A stretch of DNA of 6,461 bases from JAFHCF01 sp048497495 (GCA_048497495.1 JAFHCF010000018.1:1-6461), one strand, 5' to 3'; shown: positions 1 to 6,290, counted from the stretch's first letter. The notes: generated by a model not told the origin, from the letters alone. Program-made: numbers and translations.

Positions 1-2405
1 TCCGCCGGGGCCTCCGGCCGCCGCGTCAGCCGCACGCGCTTCTCGCCCGGGACCATGTGGAAACCGTCGGTGGCGGTGAAGGCGTCGTCGGCGATCACCA
101 CCGAGGTCACCGCCTCGTCGCAGGACACCACCAGATCCCAATCCTCGCCGGCCGGCTCGACCCGGGCCGTGAGCCCGGTGCGCTTGCGCGTCGTGGAGCG
201 GCCCTGCGGCCAATGGAAGGCTTCCGCCAACACCTCGCCATCCGACGCGACCAGCCTCGCGTGGGTCAGGTCGTGGGCGGCCGGGCCGAAGCGATAGGCG
301 CGGGTGGTGTCGAAGAAGGCGCCGAAGAGATCGGTGGCGGCGAAGCTCGCCGAGCCGCGCGGGGCGATCTCGACGTCGCGGACGCCCGACACCACCGGGC
401 GATGGCCGTCGGCGAGCGCCACCAACTCGAGGCGGGCGGCGACCGGGGCGGCGGTCTCGTTGAGGAGATGGACGTCGAGGCCGTTGACGCCCTCGTCCGA
501 GAGGATCACGGCGATCGGCGCCGAGGCGCGGGCGAGGCCGTGGAAGGCCGACTTGGGTCGGCCGAGCCCGTCGACGAGACCCCAGCCGGGGCCGGGGACG
601 AGATCACGGAGGGTGAAGACCAGGGCGCCGCGCGTCGGCGAGCCGGGCCGACGCCATTCGCGGATCGTCTCCTCGATCACATGGGCGACGGTGGCGCGGG
701 CGACGTCGACATAGCGTTCGGGATCCTCGTAGCGCAGGGCCGGCGGATCGACGCGGAAGATCATCTTCTCGTAGATCTCGCGGACGTCGTCGAAGTCCCA
801 GCCGGCGCCGGGATCGCGCGGCACTCGCGCCTTCCAGGCGGGATGGTGGACCGGCGGCACGGCGAGGTGGGCGGCGAGTGTCCTGTCTTCGGGCACGCAG
901 GCGAAGGCGAGGCATTCGGCGGCGAAGCGGACATTCGCCCGCCGCGCGTCGTCGAGCGGGCGGCCGTAGGCGCCGACGCCGTAATAATGGGTGACGCCGG
1001 TGTCGGCGACGAAGGGCATCGCGCCACCGTCCGGGGTCGAGCGCACCCAGGGGAGCCCGGGGGCGCGCGCCGCCACCGCCGCGGGCAGGATCTCGTCGAG
1101 GAGGGCGTTGGCCCAACTCGCCGGGGGAAGCCCCATCATCGCCGCCTGCTGGGTGATCTCCGAACCACCGCACACCACCGCGCTCGACGGGTGGGCGGCG
1201 AGCCGCGCCGCCACCTGCTCGGCCTCGGCGCGGGCCGAGGCGACGAAGGCGGGATCGGCGGCGGGGTAGTCGAAATTGGCGAACATCAGATCCTGCCAGA
1301 CCAGGATGCCGAGTTCGTCGCAGAGATCGTGGAAGGCCTCGGTCTCGTAGGTGGCGATGCCGGGGACGCGGACCATGTTGAGCCCGGCGTCGCGGATGCG
1401 GCTCAGCTCGGCCTCGTAGGCCCCACGGTCGCCGGCGAGGGAGACGATGTCGGTCGGCATCCAGACGCCGCCGCGGGCAAAGATGGGGACGCCGTTGACG
1501 ACGAGCCCGAAGCCGCGACCGTCGGCGCCGCGATCGATCTCGATGCGGCGGAAGCCGACGCGGCCGAGCGCGAAGCGGACGCCGTCGATCTCGGCCTCGA
1601 CGTCGTGGAGCGCCGGGGTGCCGTGGGTCGCCGGCCACCAGGGCTCGATGCCGGCGAGCGCCAACTCGCCGATGAGCGCGCCGTCGGCGTCGAGCCGCAG
1701 CGGCGCCTCGCAGCCGGCACAGAGGAGGACGGCCTTCGCCGGAAGGGTCGGCTCCTCGAAGGTGAGGCGGGCGGCGAGGTGCCCGTCGAGCCCGTCGAAG
1801 GACGGCTCGAGGTGGACGGCGCGGATCGGGTCGGTCGCGGGCTCCGTGATGGTGATCGGGCGGTAGGGGCCGACGGCGTCGACCGGCGGGCACCAGCCCG
1901 GCATGTGGCCGAGAAGGGTGGTGCGCACGGCGCGCAGGCGCTGGTCGGCGATCAGGCGCGGACGCCAGCGGGCGCGTTTCGGCCTCACCCCGTCGAGAGC
2001 GGGGAGAAGCGCGCGGAAGACGATGGTGAGGACCGCGCCGGGCGCGGGATCGACGTCGAGTTCGTGGGCGCGGAACATCGAGTCCGAGGTGAGGATCTCG
2101 CGACCGTCGAGGTAGACCTCCGCGAAGGTGGCGAGCCCGTCGAAGCGCAGCCGGCGGCGGCCAGCGACGTCGAGGGTGGTGCGATACCAGTGGTCGCGGT
2201 CGTGCAGCGGCGCCGGGGCGGCGAGATCGTAGCGGCCATGGGCGCGAAGCGTCGCGGCGACGGTGCCGGGGACGATCGCGTCGAGCCACTCGGCGTCGGC
2301 CGCGACGTCGGCCGGCGAAGCCCATGCGCCGGCCGGGGTCGAGGTCATCTCCCAACCGGCGTCGAGGGCGCGGCGAGAGGCATCGATCGGCAGCGGACGG
2401 GTCAC
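1..2405 (-). CDS. Glycoside hydrolase family 2 protein, beta-mannosidase-like (3' end beyond window)
   Basis: The frame is open from a GTG at 2405 to the left edge, giving 801 complete residues; the last few are probably outside the window. It has the GH2 layout: an N-terminal jelly-roll sugar-binding domain (about residues 1-165, with RLRFDGLATFAEVYLDG), an Ig-like domain (about 170-280), a TIM barrel (about 290-600, with NGVPIFARGGVWMP near 310, MVRVPG near 343 and LGILVWQDLMF near 365), then C-terminal beta domains. The predicted acid/base is E416 in VCGGSEI and the predicted nucleophile is E497 in RFAAECLAF; HYYGVGAYG starts at 473. Retaining exo-hydrolysis of a beta-linked sugar is expected from the family, but the substrate is not known. 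Serine replaces the usual Asn before the acid/base Glu. No signal peptide is seen, so it is probably cytoplasmic. GGAG lies 8 nt before GTG 2405; another in-frame GTG at 2414 is possible but has poorer RBS spacing. It follows the DUF1839 gene after 92 bp. Confidence 0.88.
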   Translation of the reverse strand, partial: MTRPLPIDASRRALDAGWEMTSTPAGAWASPADVAADAEWLDAIVPGTVAATLRAHGRYDLAAPAPLHDRDHWYRTTLDVAGRRRLRFDGLATFAEVYLDGREILTSDSMFRAHELDVDPAPGAVLTIVFRALLPALDGVRPKRARWRPRLIADQRLRAVRTTLLGHMPGWCPPVDAVGPYRPITITEPATDPIRAVHLEPSFDGLDGHLAARLTFEEPTLPAKAVLLCAGCEAPLRLDADGALIGELALAGIEPWWPATHGTPALHDVEAEIDGVRFALGRVGFRRIEIDRGADGRGFGLVVNGVPIFARGGVWMPTDIVSLAGDRGAYEAELSRIRDAGLNMVRVPGIATYETEAFHDLCDELGILVWQDLMFANFDYPAADPAFVASARAEAEQVAARLAAHPSSAVVCGGSEITQQAAMMGLPPASWANALLDEILPAAVAARAPGLPWVRSTPDGGAMPFVADTGVTHYYGVGAYGRPLDDARRANVRFAAECLAFACVPEDRTLAAHLAVPPVHHPAWKARVPRDPGAGWDFDDVREIYEKMIFRVDPPALRYEDPERYVDVARATVAHVIEETIREWRRPGSPTRGALVFTLRDLVPGPGWGLVDGLGRPKSAFHGLARASAPIAVILSDEGVNGLDVHLLNETAAPVAARLELVALADGHRPVVSGVRDVEIAPRGSASFAATDLFGAFFDTTRAYRFGPAAHDLTHARLVASDGEVLAEAFHWPQGRSTTRKRTGLTARVEPAGEDWDLVVSCDEAVTSVVIADDAFTATDGFHMVPGEKRVRLTRRPEAPA

Positions 2406-2497
2406 GGCAGGCACTCCGGCGAATCGGGCAGTAGGGGATTATCGCAGGGATGGTGCGCGACGCGGTGCGCGCAGGCTCGGCCCCACAGCCCCTCCCC

Positions 2498-3484
2498 TCA
2501 CGCGGCGGCGCGGGTCGCCTCGCCGAGGTATTTCTCGACCAATCCGCCGATGCAGCGCTCCCAGGCGTTCGCCGCCTGATCGATCATCTCGGTGAGCCCG
2601 TCGAAGCGCTTCCTCGCCATGGCGCGGGCGACTTTGAACTGCATCACCTTCATGGTCTCGGCGATCTCCTCGGCGGCCAGACGCGACGCCTCGAGGCCGG
2701 TTTCGCCGCGGCTCTCGAGCCAGGCGAGATGCGCCGCCAGCAACTCGAAATTCGCCCCGTATTGGCGCATCAGGTTGAAGGCGTAGGTGTGGAAATACTC
2801 CGGCGGACGGGTCGCGAGATCGGCCGCGTGGCGGGGGAAGTCGCGCGCCCAGGCGGCGAGCGGGTTCGCCGCCGGGCGGCGGGAGAGATGGCGCTTCAGG
2901 AGCGCCACCGCCTCGCCGACGAGATCGACCGCCGGCGCGACCTCGGGGATCTTGAGGAACTCGACGTAGGGGAACAGCACGGCGGGGTCGCGGGCGACGC
3001 CGGGGGCGCCGAAGATGCCGTCGTAGTCCTCGCCCTCCAGCCGGAAGAAGCCGGCATTGTGGAAGTAATCGAGGGTGCGAGCGGCGGGATCGAGCCCGGT
3101 GATGCCGATCGTCGTCTTGGAATGGCCGGTGCGATAGGTGATGCCGCGCGTGTCGGGCAGGTAGTGGGCGTCCGCCTCGACCAGCACGATGCGGCGGCGT
3201 GCCACCTGTTCGGCGACATGGGCCTCGAGCCGGTCGAAGATCGACAGTTCCAGGAGTTCGAGACCGAAGAGACGGTCGAGATCGGCGGTCGGCACCTTGA
3301 AGAAGGTCGCCTGGTCGCCCTCGTAGTCCTGGGTGACGGTGAAGCCGAGCATCGCCAGCGGCTCATGGCCGAGCGCGGCGACGATCTCGATCCACAGGTC
3401 GGTCCAGCAATTGGTCTCCGGCCAACGCCGCTCGGGCCCATGCAGGGGGTGCTGGGTGTGAGTGGTGGGATCGGGAAAAGTCAT
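2498..3484 (-). CDS. DUF1839 family protein, candidate cysteine-dependent acyl/aminoacyl transferase
   Basis: This 328-residue protein belongs to DUF1839, a family without assigned function that I recognise by overall sequence. The frame runs upstream to 3556, but the ATG at 3484 is chosen because GGAG (3492-3495) lies 7 nt before it and the upstream residues look like translated leader. The N-terminal half has NCWTDLWIEIV (C26), IVLVEADAHYLPDT (99-112), TGHSKTTIGI (H121) and LDPAARTLDYFHNAGF (D132, D139, N143). The order of an early Cys, an 'EADAHYLP' strand, a His and then an Asp/Asn resembles the N-terminal domain of BtrH, the papain-like enzyme that moves an acyl group from a carrier protein to an aminoglycoside. 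That likeness is my pattern reading, not a search result. Residues from about 170 onward look mostly alpha-helical. No signal peptide or membrane segment is visible. The nearby carrier protein and aminoacyl ligase genes fit a transferase acting on carrier-bound amino acid. Family call strong, function tentative. Confidence 0.85.
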   Translation of the reverse strand: MTFPDPTTHTQHPLHGPERRWPETNCWTDLWIEIVAALGHEPLAMLGFTVTQDYEGDQATFFKVPTADLDRLFGLELLELSIFDRLEAHVAEQVARRRIVLVEADAHYLPDTRGITYRTGHSKTTIGITGLDPAARTLDYFHNAGFFRLEGEDYDGIFGAPGVARDPAVLFPYVEFLKIPEVAPAVDLVGEAVALLKRHLSRRPAANPLAAWARDFPRHAADLATRPPEYFHTYAFNLMRQYGANFELLAAHLAWLESRGETGLEASRLAAEEIAETMKVMQFKVARAMARKRFDGLTEMIDQAANAWERCIGGLVEKYLGEATRAAA

Positions 3485-3491
3485 GCGATCA

Positions 3492-3495
3492 CTCC
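3492..3495 (-). promoter_or_regulatory. Ribosome binding site deciding the DUF1839 start
   Basis: Read on the minus strand, GGAG stands 7 nt before the ATG at 3484. No comparable site precedes the farther upstream in-frame start at 3556, so the shorter 328-residue protein is preferred. Confidence 0.6.
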
Positions 3496-3515
3496 GAGAA
3501 AGATCGATGTCGCGC

Positions 3516-3530
3516 GGGGGGGGCCGCCCC
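3516..3530. other. Eight-G tract and GC hairpin in the DUF1839 leader
   Basis: Eight consecutive G (plus strand, 3516-3523) are followed by CCG and five C (3527-3531). In the minus-strand transcript this gives a short GC hairpin about 30 nt before the DUF1839 start codon. It could affect leader folding, and the homopolymer is prone to slippage and to sequencing error. It lies outside any coding frame, so a length change would not shift a protein frame. Confidence 0.4.
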
Positions 3531-3561
3531 CATCTCCCCTTGCGGGACCTCGGCATTATCC

Positions 3562-3579
3562 CGACGAATCGCTTCGTCG
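3562..3579. repeat. Perfect 7-bp inverted repeat beside the REP-like element
   Basis: CGACGAA (3562-3568) and TTCGTCG (3573-3579) are exact reverse complements separated by four bases (TCGC). The hairpin sits 6 bp outside the larger palindromic repeat, between it and the DUF1839 gene. No T-run follows it in the minus-strand transcript, so it is not a standard intrinsic terminator. It may be a flank of the repeat element or an RNA-stabilising stem. Confidence 0.5.
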
Positions 3580-3585
3580 ACTTCC

Positions 3586-3713
3586 GTGCGCGATGGTTCG
3601 AGACGCGCTCGTGGCCCGAGCGCTCCTCACCATGAGGCGTTTGGTATTGTTCGAGAATTCACCAACGCCTCATGGTGAGGAGGGCCGAAGGCACGTCTCG
3701 AACCATCGCGCAC
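3586..3713. repeat. REP-like composite palindrome (two inverted units, 128 bp)
   Basis: The outer arms are GTGCGCGATGGTTCGAGACG (3586-3605) and its exact reverse complement (3694-3713). The inner arms are an 18-bp perfect match, 3623-3640 against 3665-3682, built around CCTCACCATGAGG, and extended by TTGGT/ACCAA with one bulged base. Between outer and inner arm each side has its own small hairpin: CGCTCG/CGAGCG (3606-3622) on the left and GCC-GAA-GGC (3684-3692) on the right. The central loop is 3646-3660. The whole can fold as a branched cruciform and reads as two copies of one repeat unit facing each other. The 'tcgagacg ... ctcctcac-atgagg' pattern resembles intergenic palindromic repeats that I know to be common in Rhizobiales genomes. 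There is no coding capacity. It lies between the ligase and DUF1839 genes and could act as an mRNA processing, partial termination or stability element. Confidence 0.88.
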
Positions 3714-3793
3714 CGACGTGAAACGACGCCGACGAACCATCCGATGGAGCGAGGCGGAATCACGCAGGGGCCCCCCTCGCGGGAGAAGCTGTC

Positions 3794-3811
3794 CCGCGCC
3801 TCGCGGCGCGG
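3794..3811. repeat. GC-rich hairpin 3' of the ligase gene
   Basis: CCGCGCC (3794-3800) and GGCGCGG (3805-3811) form a perfect 7-bp stem with a four-base loop, 37 bp beyond the ligase stop codon. The stem is strong, but no U-run follows in the minus-strand transcript, so it is not a classical intrinsic terminator. It may protect the 3' end of the three-gene message or attenuate read-through to DUF1839. Confidence 0.45.
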
Positions 3812-3848
3812 CGTGCCTCGTCGTCCGGCATGGCGACCCGACGGGGTA

Positions 3849-4808
3849 TCAGCCCCACAGCGCCTCGCGCACCTTCGCCGGCCACGCGCCCGTGTCGGTG
3901 CCGTGGTGGCGGAAGAGCGCCAGGGCGATGCGCTCCAGGCCGAAGCCGACGCACCCGGAGTGCGCCTTGTCGCCGGCCTCGCGCATCATCCCCCACAAGG
4001 AACCGAAATGGTCCTGGTGGTAGTTGAAGGACAGGCAGGCGGTCGGTTCGGCGCCGTCGTTGACCGGGATGAGCAACTCGAACTTGAGCTGCTGGTCACG
4101 CTGGTTGCGCGCCATCATCTTGCCGCCGCGACCGAAGAACGGATCGTTGGCGACGTCGAGTTCGCAGGGCAGGCCGAGCGAGCGGATCATCTCCGGGCCG
4201 CGTTCCAGCCAGCGTTCGCGGAATTCGCTCACCTGGTCGGCGGTGCCGATGCAGACGTTCTCGCGCATGCGGAAGAGCTGCATGCGGGTCGGCTCCTTGG
4301 AGGGCTCGTGACGGAAGCAGTAGCTCTTCAGGTCGAAGAGCAGGCCTTCGTTCGGAACCGCGCCCTTGGCGGCGACCGTCGGATAGAGCGGATAGCAGGC
4401 GGCCGGCGTGAGGACCACGTCGGTCGGCTGCTGGAACTTCGACCAGTCGCCACCCTCGGTGAGGGCGGCGATGAGCTGGCAGTGGTCGGCGTCGTTGCCC
4501 ATGAAGGAATGGATCGAGCCGGCCAACTGCGGGAAGCTCTTCAGATACCCCGACTTCTCCATGTTGACGCGCGGCATGGCCGGCGGGAAATGGATCTTCA
4601 CCGCACCGTCGGCGCGGCTGAAGCGCTCGATGAGGCGTTCGAAGCCGTCGATCACCTCCTCGAAGGCGCCGGAGCGTCCGTAGATGCCGTCGACACCCGA
4701 GGGCATCAACACGCCGTCCTCGAACAGGCGGTCGAGGAAGGGCTTGGCGGGCGCCGAGGCGCCGTCGGCGGGCTCGGCCGCGAGGATATTCGGGGGAACG
4801 GCGTTCAT
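3849..4808 (-). CDS. Amino acid:[carrier protein] ligase (class II aaRS-like)
   Basis: This 319-residue protein is a stand-alone class II synthetase catalytic domain related to atypical archaeal seryl-tRNA synthetase, without a tRNA-binding domain. Characterised relatives from Bradyrhizobium and Agrobacterium activate glycine or alanine with ATP and load it on the phosphopantetheine of a carrier protein, not on tRNA. Visible signatures, counted from ATG 4808: C138 (TPAACYP), E183 (RMRENV) and C286 (HSGCVGFG), with the spacing of the family's zinc ligands; motif 2 FRHE with R166; and motif 3 GFGLERIALALF with R293. Glycine versus alanine cannot be told from this reading. ATG 4808 is preferred over GTG 4814 because GAGG lies 5 nt before the ATG. 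The gap to the dehydrogenase stop is 7 nt, and the GAGG overlaps that stop, so the two are probably translationally coupled. The carrier protein gene two positions upstream is the likely partner. Confidence 0.93.
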   Translation of the reverse strand: MNAVPPNILAAEPADGASAPAKPFLDRLFEDGVLMPSGVDGIYGRSGAFEEVIDGFERLIERFSRADGAVKIHFPPAMPRVNMEKSGYLKSFPQLAGSIHSFMGNDADHCQLIAALTEGGDWSKFQQPTDVVLTPAACYPLYPTVAAKGAVPNEGLLFDLKSYCFRHEPSKEPTRMQLFRMRENVCIGTADQVSEFRERWLERGPEMIRSLGLPCELDVANDPFFGRGGKMMARNQRDQQLKFELLIPVNDGAEPTACLSFNYHQDHFGSLWGMMREAGDKAHSGCVGFGLERIALALFRHHGTDTGAWPAKVREALWG

Positions 4809-4813
4809 ACGCA

Positions 4814-4817
4814 CCTC
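4814..4817 (-). promoter_or_regulatory. Ribosome binding site of the ligase, overlapping the upstream stop
   Basis: On the minus strand the junction reads TGAGGTGCGTATG. TGA ends the dehydrogenase gene, GAGG is the Shine-Dalgarno site, and ATG (4808) starts the ligase. The site decides for ATG 4808 over the GTG at 4814, which itself overlaps GAGG. Confidence 0.6.
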
Positions 4818-6009
4818 ACGCGATCGAAGTGTCGATCTTGCTCATCAACAAGAGGTTCGACGTGTTGCCGAGGATGCGATCGTTGTTGATCATGATCGCG
4901 GCGGAGAGCAGATCGCGATAGTTGCGCGCGATCGTGTAGGGGCCGGCGTTGCGATAACCGTTGAGGCCGGTGATCATCAGCGACTGCTGAGCGATCTGGA
5001 CGCCGAGCTGCGACGCGGACACCTTGATGGTGTTGAGTTCGCCGATGAACGACAGGGTGTTCATCAGACGCTCGTCGGCGAGCGCCTCCTCGTAGCGGGC
5101 GATGCCGGCGGTGAGAAGCGACTTCATCTGCTGCAGCGAGGCGGAGACCTCGGCCAGACGCAGCGCGCCCGGCGGGAGGACGCCCGGCTTCTTCTTGGCC
5201 TCGGCCTTCACGAAGGCCTGGGACTTGATCACCGTGTCGGCGGCGATGCCGAACCAGGTGGCGGTCCAGATCAGATGCGCCATGGCGAGCATCGACTGGG
5301 CGGCGATCTCGCCGAAGGGGACCGTGAAGACTTGGAGCGCGTTGCCCTCGGAGATGAGCTCGAAGCCCTCCGAACGGGTGCCGCGCATGCCCATCACGTC
5401 CCAATCGACGGTCTCGCGCAGGGTGTAGTCACCCTTCTTGCAGACGACCATGACCTGGTCCGAGGAGGCGGCTTCCGGGTGGCGCCGGCAGGTCGCCAGG
5501 ATGGCGTCGGCGGCGCGGCCGTAGGAGATGCAGGTCGCCTGCTTGGTCAGGCGATAGCGATCGCCCTCGACCTCGACGGCGCAGATCGAATTCCTGAGAT
5601 CGCCGCCGATGCCGCCCTCGGTGGTGGCCGAGCCGAGCAGGAGCTGATCGCGGGCGCATTCGCGCATGTAGTCGAGGTGCCAGGGGCTGGCGACCGAATG
5701 CTGGATCAGGCTCGACATCTTGATCTGATGCATGCCGTAGATCATCGCCGACGAGCCGCAGGCCTGTCCGAGACGGGCGACCAGTCCGCACATCTCGGTC
5801 AGCGAGACGCCCTCGCCGCCGTATTCCTTGGGGATCCAGCAGCCGAGCAGGCGCTCGCGCTTCAGCGCCGCGAAGGTCTCCTCGGGGAAGCGTCCCTGGG
5901 CATCGACGTCGGCGGCATGTTTGGCGGCCACCTCGTCGGCGACGCGCGCCATGCGCACGAGAGCGGAGGTGGCGAGAGTGGTCGGATCGACAACGACGTT
6001 CATGATCAT
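4816..6009 (-). CDS. Acyl-CoA dehydrogenase family flavoprotein, probably acting on a carrier-bound aminoacyl group
   Basis: The product is 397 residues, the usual length of the acyl-CoA dehydrogenase family. Family features include RLLGCWIPKEYGGEGVSLTE (about 53-72), LLLGSATTEGGIGGD (about 123-137, flavin-contacting loop), DVMGMRGTRSEGF (204-216), and a C-terminal helical domain with NYRDLLSAAIMINNDRI (363-379). It should bind FAD and oxidise a thioester substrate; with a carrier protein and an aminoacyl ligase beside it, a carrier-bound amino acid is the likely substrate (inference). The canonical Glu of the family's C-terminal 'EGT' motif is absent: residues 349-397 contain no Glu at all. 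The alternative base position found in isovaleryl-type enzymes also appears unfilled (AHLIWTATWFG, 244-254). Chemistry may therefore differ from standard alpha,beta-dehydrogenation. ATG 6009 shares one base with the carrier protein stop (TGATG), and GGAAGGG lies just upstream; ATG 6003 is an alternative start. Confidence 0.88.
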   Translation of the reverse strand: MIMNVVVDPTTLATSALVRMARVADEVAAKHAADVDAQGRFPEETFAALKRERLLGCWIPKEYGGEGVSLTEMCGLVARLGQACGSSAMIYGMHQIKMSSLIQHSVASPWHLDYMRECARDQLLLGSATTEGGIGGDLRNSICAVEVEGDRYRLTKQATCISYGRAADAILATCRRHPEAASSDQVMVVCKKGDYTLRETVDWDVMGMRGTRSEGFELISEGNALQVFTVPFGEIAAQSMLAMAHLIWTATWFGIAADTVIKSQAFVKAEAKKKPGVLPPGALRLAEVSASLQQMKSLLTAGIARYEEALADERLMNTLSFIGELNTIKVSASQLGVQIAQQSLMITGLNGYRNAGPYTIARNYRDLLSAAIMINNDRILGNTSNLLLMSKIDTSIA

Positions 6010-6254
6010 CAGGCCCTTCCGGAAACGAGTTCGGTGACCGAGCGATCGATCGAGGAGATCGACGAGAAGGTCTTGCGGTTGAGCATGCTCTCCGGGAACT
6101 CGATGTCGAACGCTTCCTCCAGCGCCAGCATCAACTGGACCGACGCGAAAGAGGTCATGCCGAGTTCGTAGAGATCGTCCCCGTCCTGCACCCGCTCCAG
6201 AGAAACCGGCAGGATCTTATGATTACCAATGAGTTCACGGATCTGAATTGCCAT
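6009..6254 (-). CDS. Acyl/peptidyl carrier protein
   Basis: This 81-residue carrier protein is predicted to be a four-helix bundle. S35 in DLYELGMTSFASVQ is the expected 4'-phosphopantetheine attachment site, followed by the acidic recognition helix QLMLALEEAFDIEFPESML (40-58). The usual Asp before the modified Ser (as in DSL) is Thr here. The protein should carry the amino acid loaded by the ligase encoded two genes downstream; small stand-alone carrier proteins paired with this ligase family are established in relatives. No phosphopantetheinyl transferase lies in the window, so modification must come from elsewhere. The start at 6254 is supported by AAGGGGAG (6259-6266) 4 nt upstream. The first codons are less GC-rich than the rest of the operon, as is common at efficiently translated starts. 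Its stop overlaps the dehydrogenase start by one base. It is the first gene of the operon. Confidence 0.94.
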   Translation of the reverse strand: MAIQIRELIGNHKILPVSLERVQDGDDLYELGMTSFASVQLMLALEEAFDIEFPESMLNRKTFSSISSIDRSVTELVSGRA

Positions 6255-6290
6255 GACTCTCCCCTTCTTGTCGAAAATTCCATGCGGCGA

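Noticed and set aside
604..2355. Minus-strand frame of 583 codons inside the GH2 gene
   Set aside because: It is an Arg/Pro-rich shadow in another frame; the true GH2 frame reads through the whole region with family motifs.
2438..2443. GATAAT with upstream TG, resembling an extended -10, in the gap before the GH2 gene
   Set aside because: No acceptable -35 element at normal spacing, and the 92-bp gap with all genes on one strand fits read-through equally well.
57..2579. Very long plus-strand open frame (840 codons) opposite the GH2 gene
   Set aside because: Its translation is low-complexity and rich in Gly, Arg, Glu and Asp, as expected from the antisense of a GC-rich gene. The minus frame gives clear GH2 motifs throughout.
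3794..3811. Intrinsic terminator for the three-gene operon
   Set aside because: The stem is strong, but no U-run follows it in the direction of transcription, so it is listed only as a hairpin.
3849..4808. A seryl- or glycyl-tRNA synthetase
   Set aside because: At 319 residues it is only the catalytic core without tRNA-binding domains, and it is encoded with a carrier protein, which fits the carrier ligase family.
3672..4889. Plus-strand frame of 405 codons opposite the ligase
   Set aside because: It starts inside the palindromic repeat, shows no recognisable protein features, and lies antisense to a well-conserved ligase.
4684..6171. Plus-strand frame of 495 codons opposite the dehydrogenase
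   Set aside because: Antisense artefact of GC-rich codon usage; the minus strand encodes clear family motifs.
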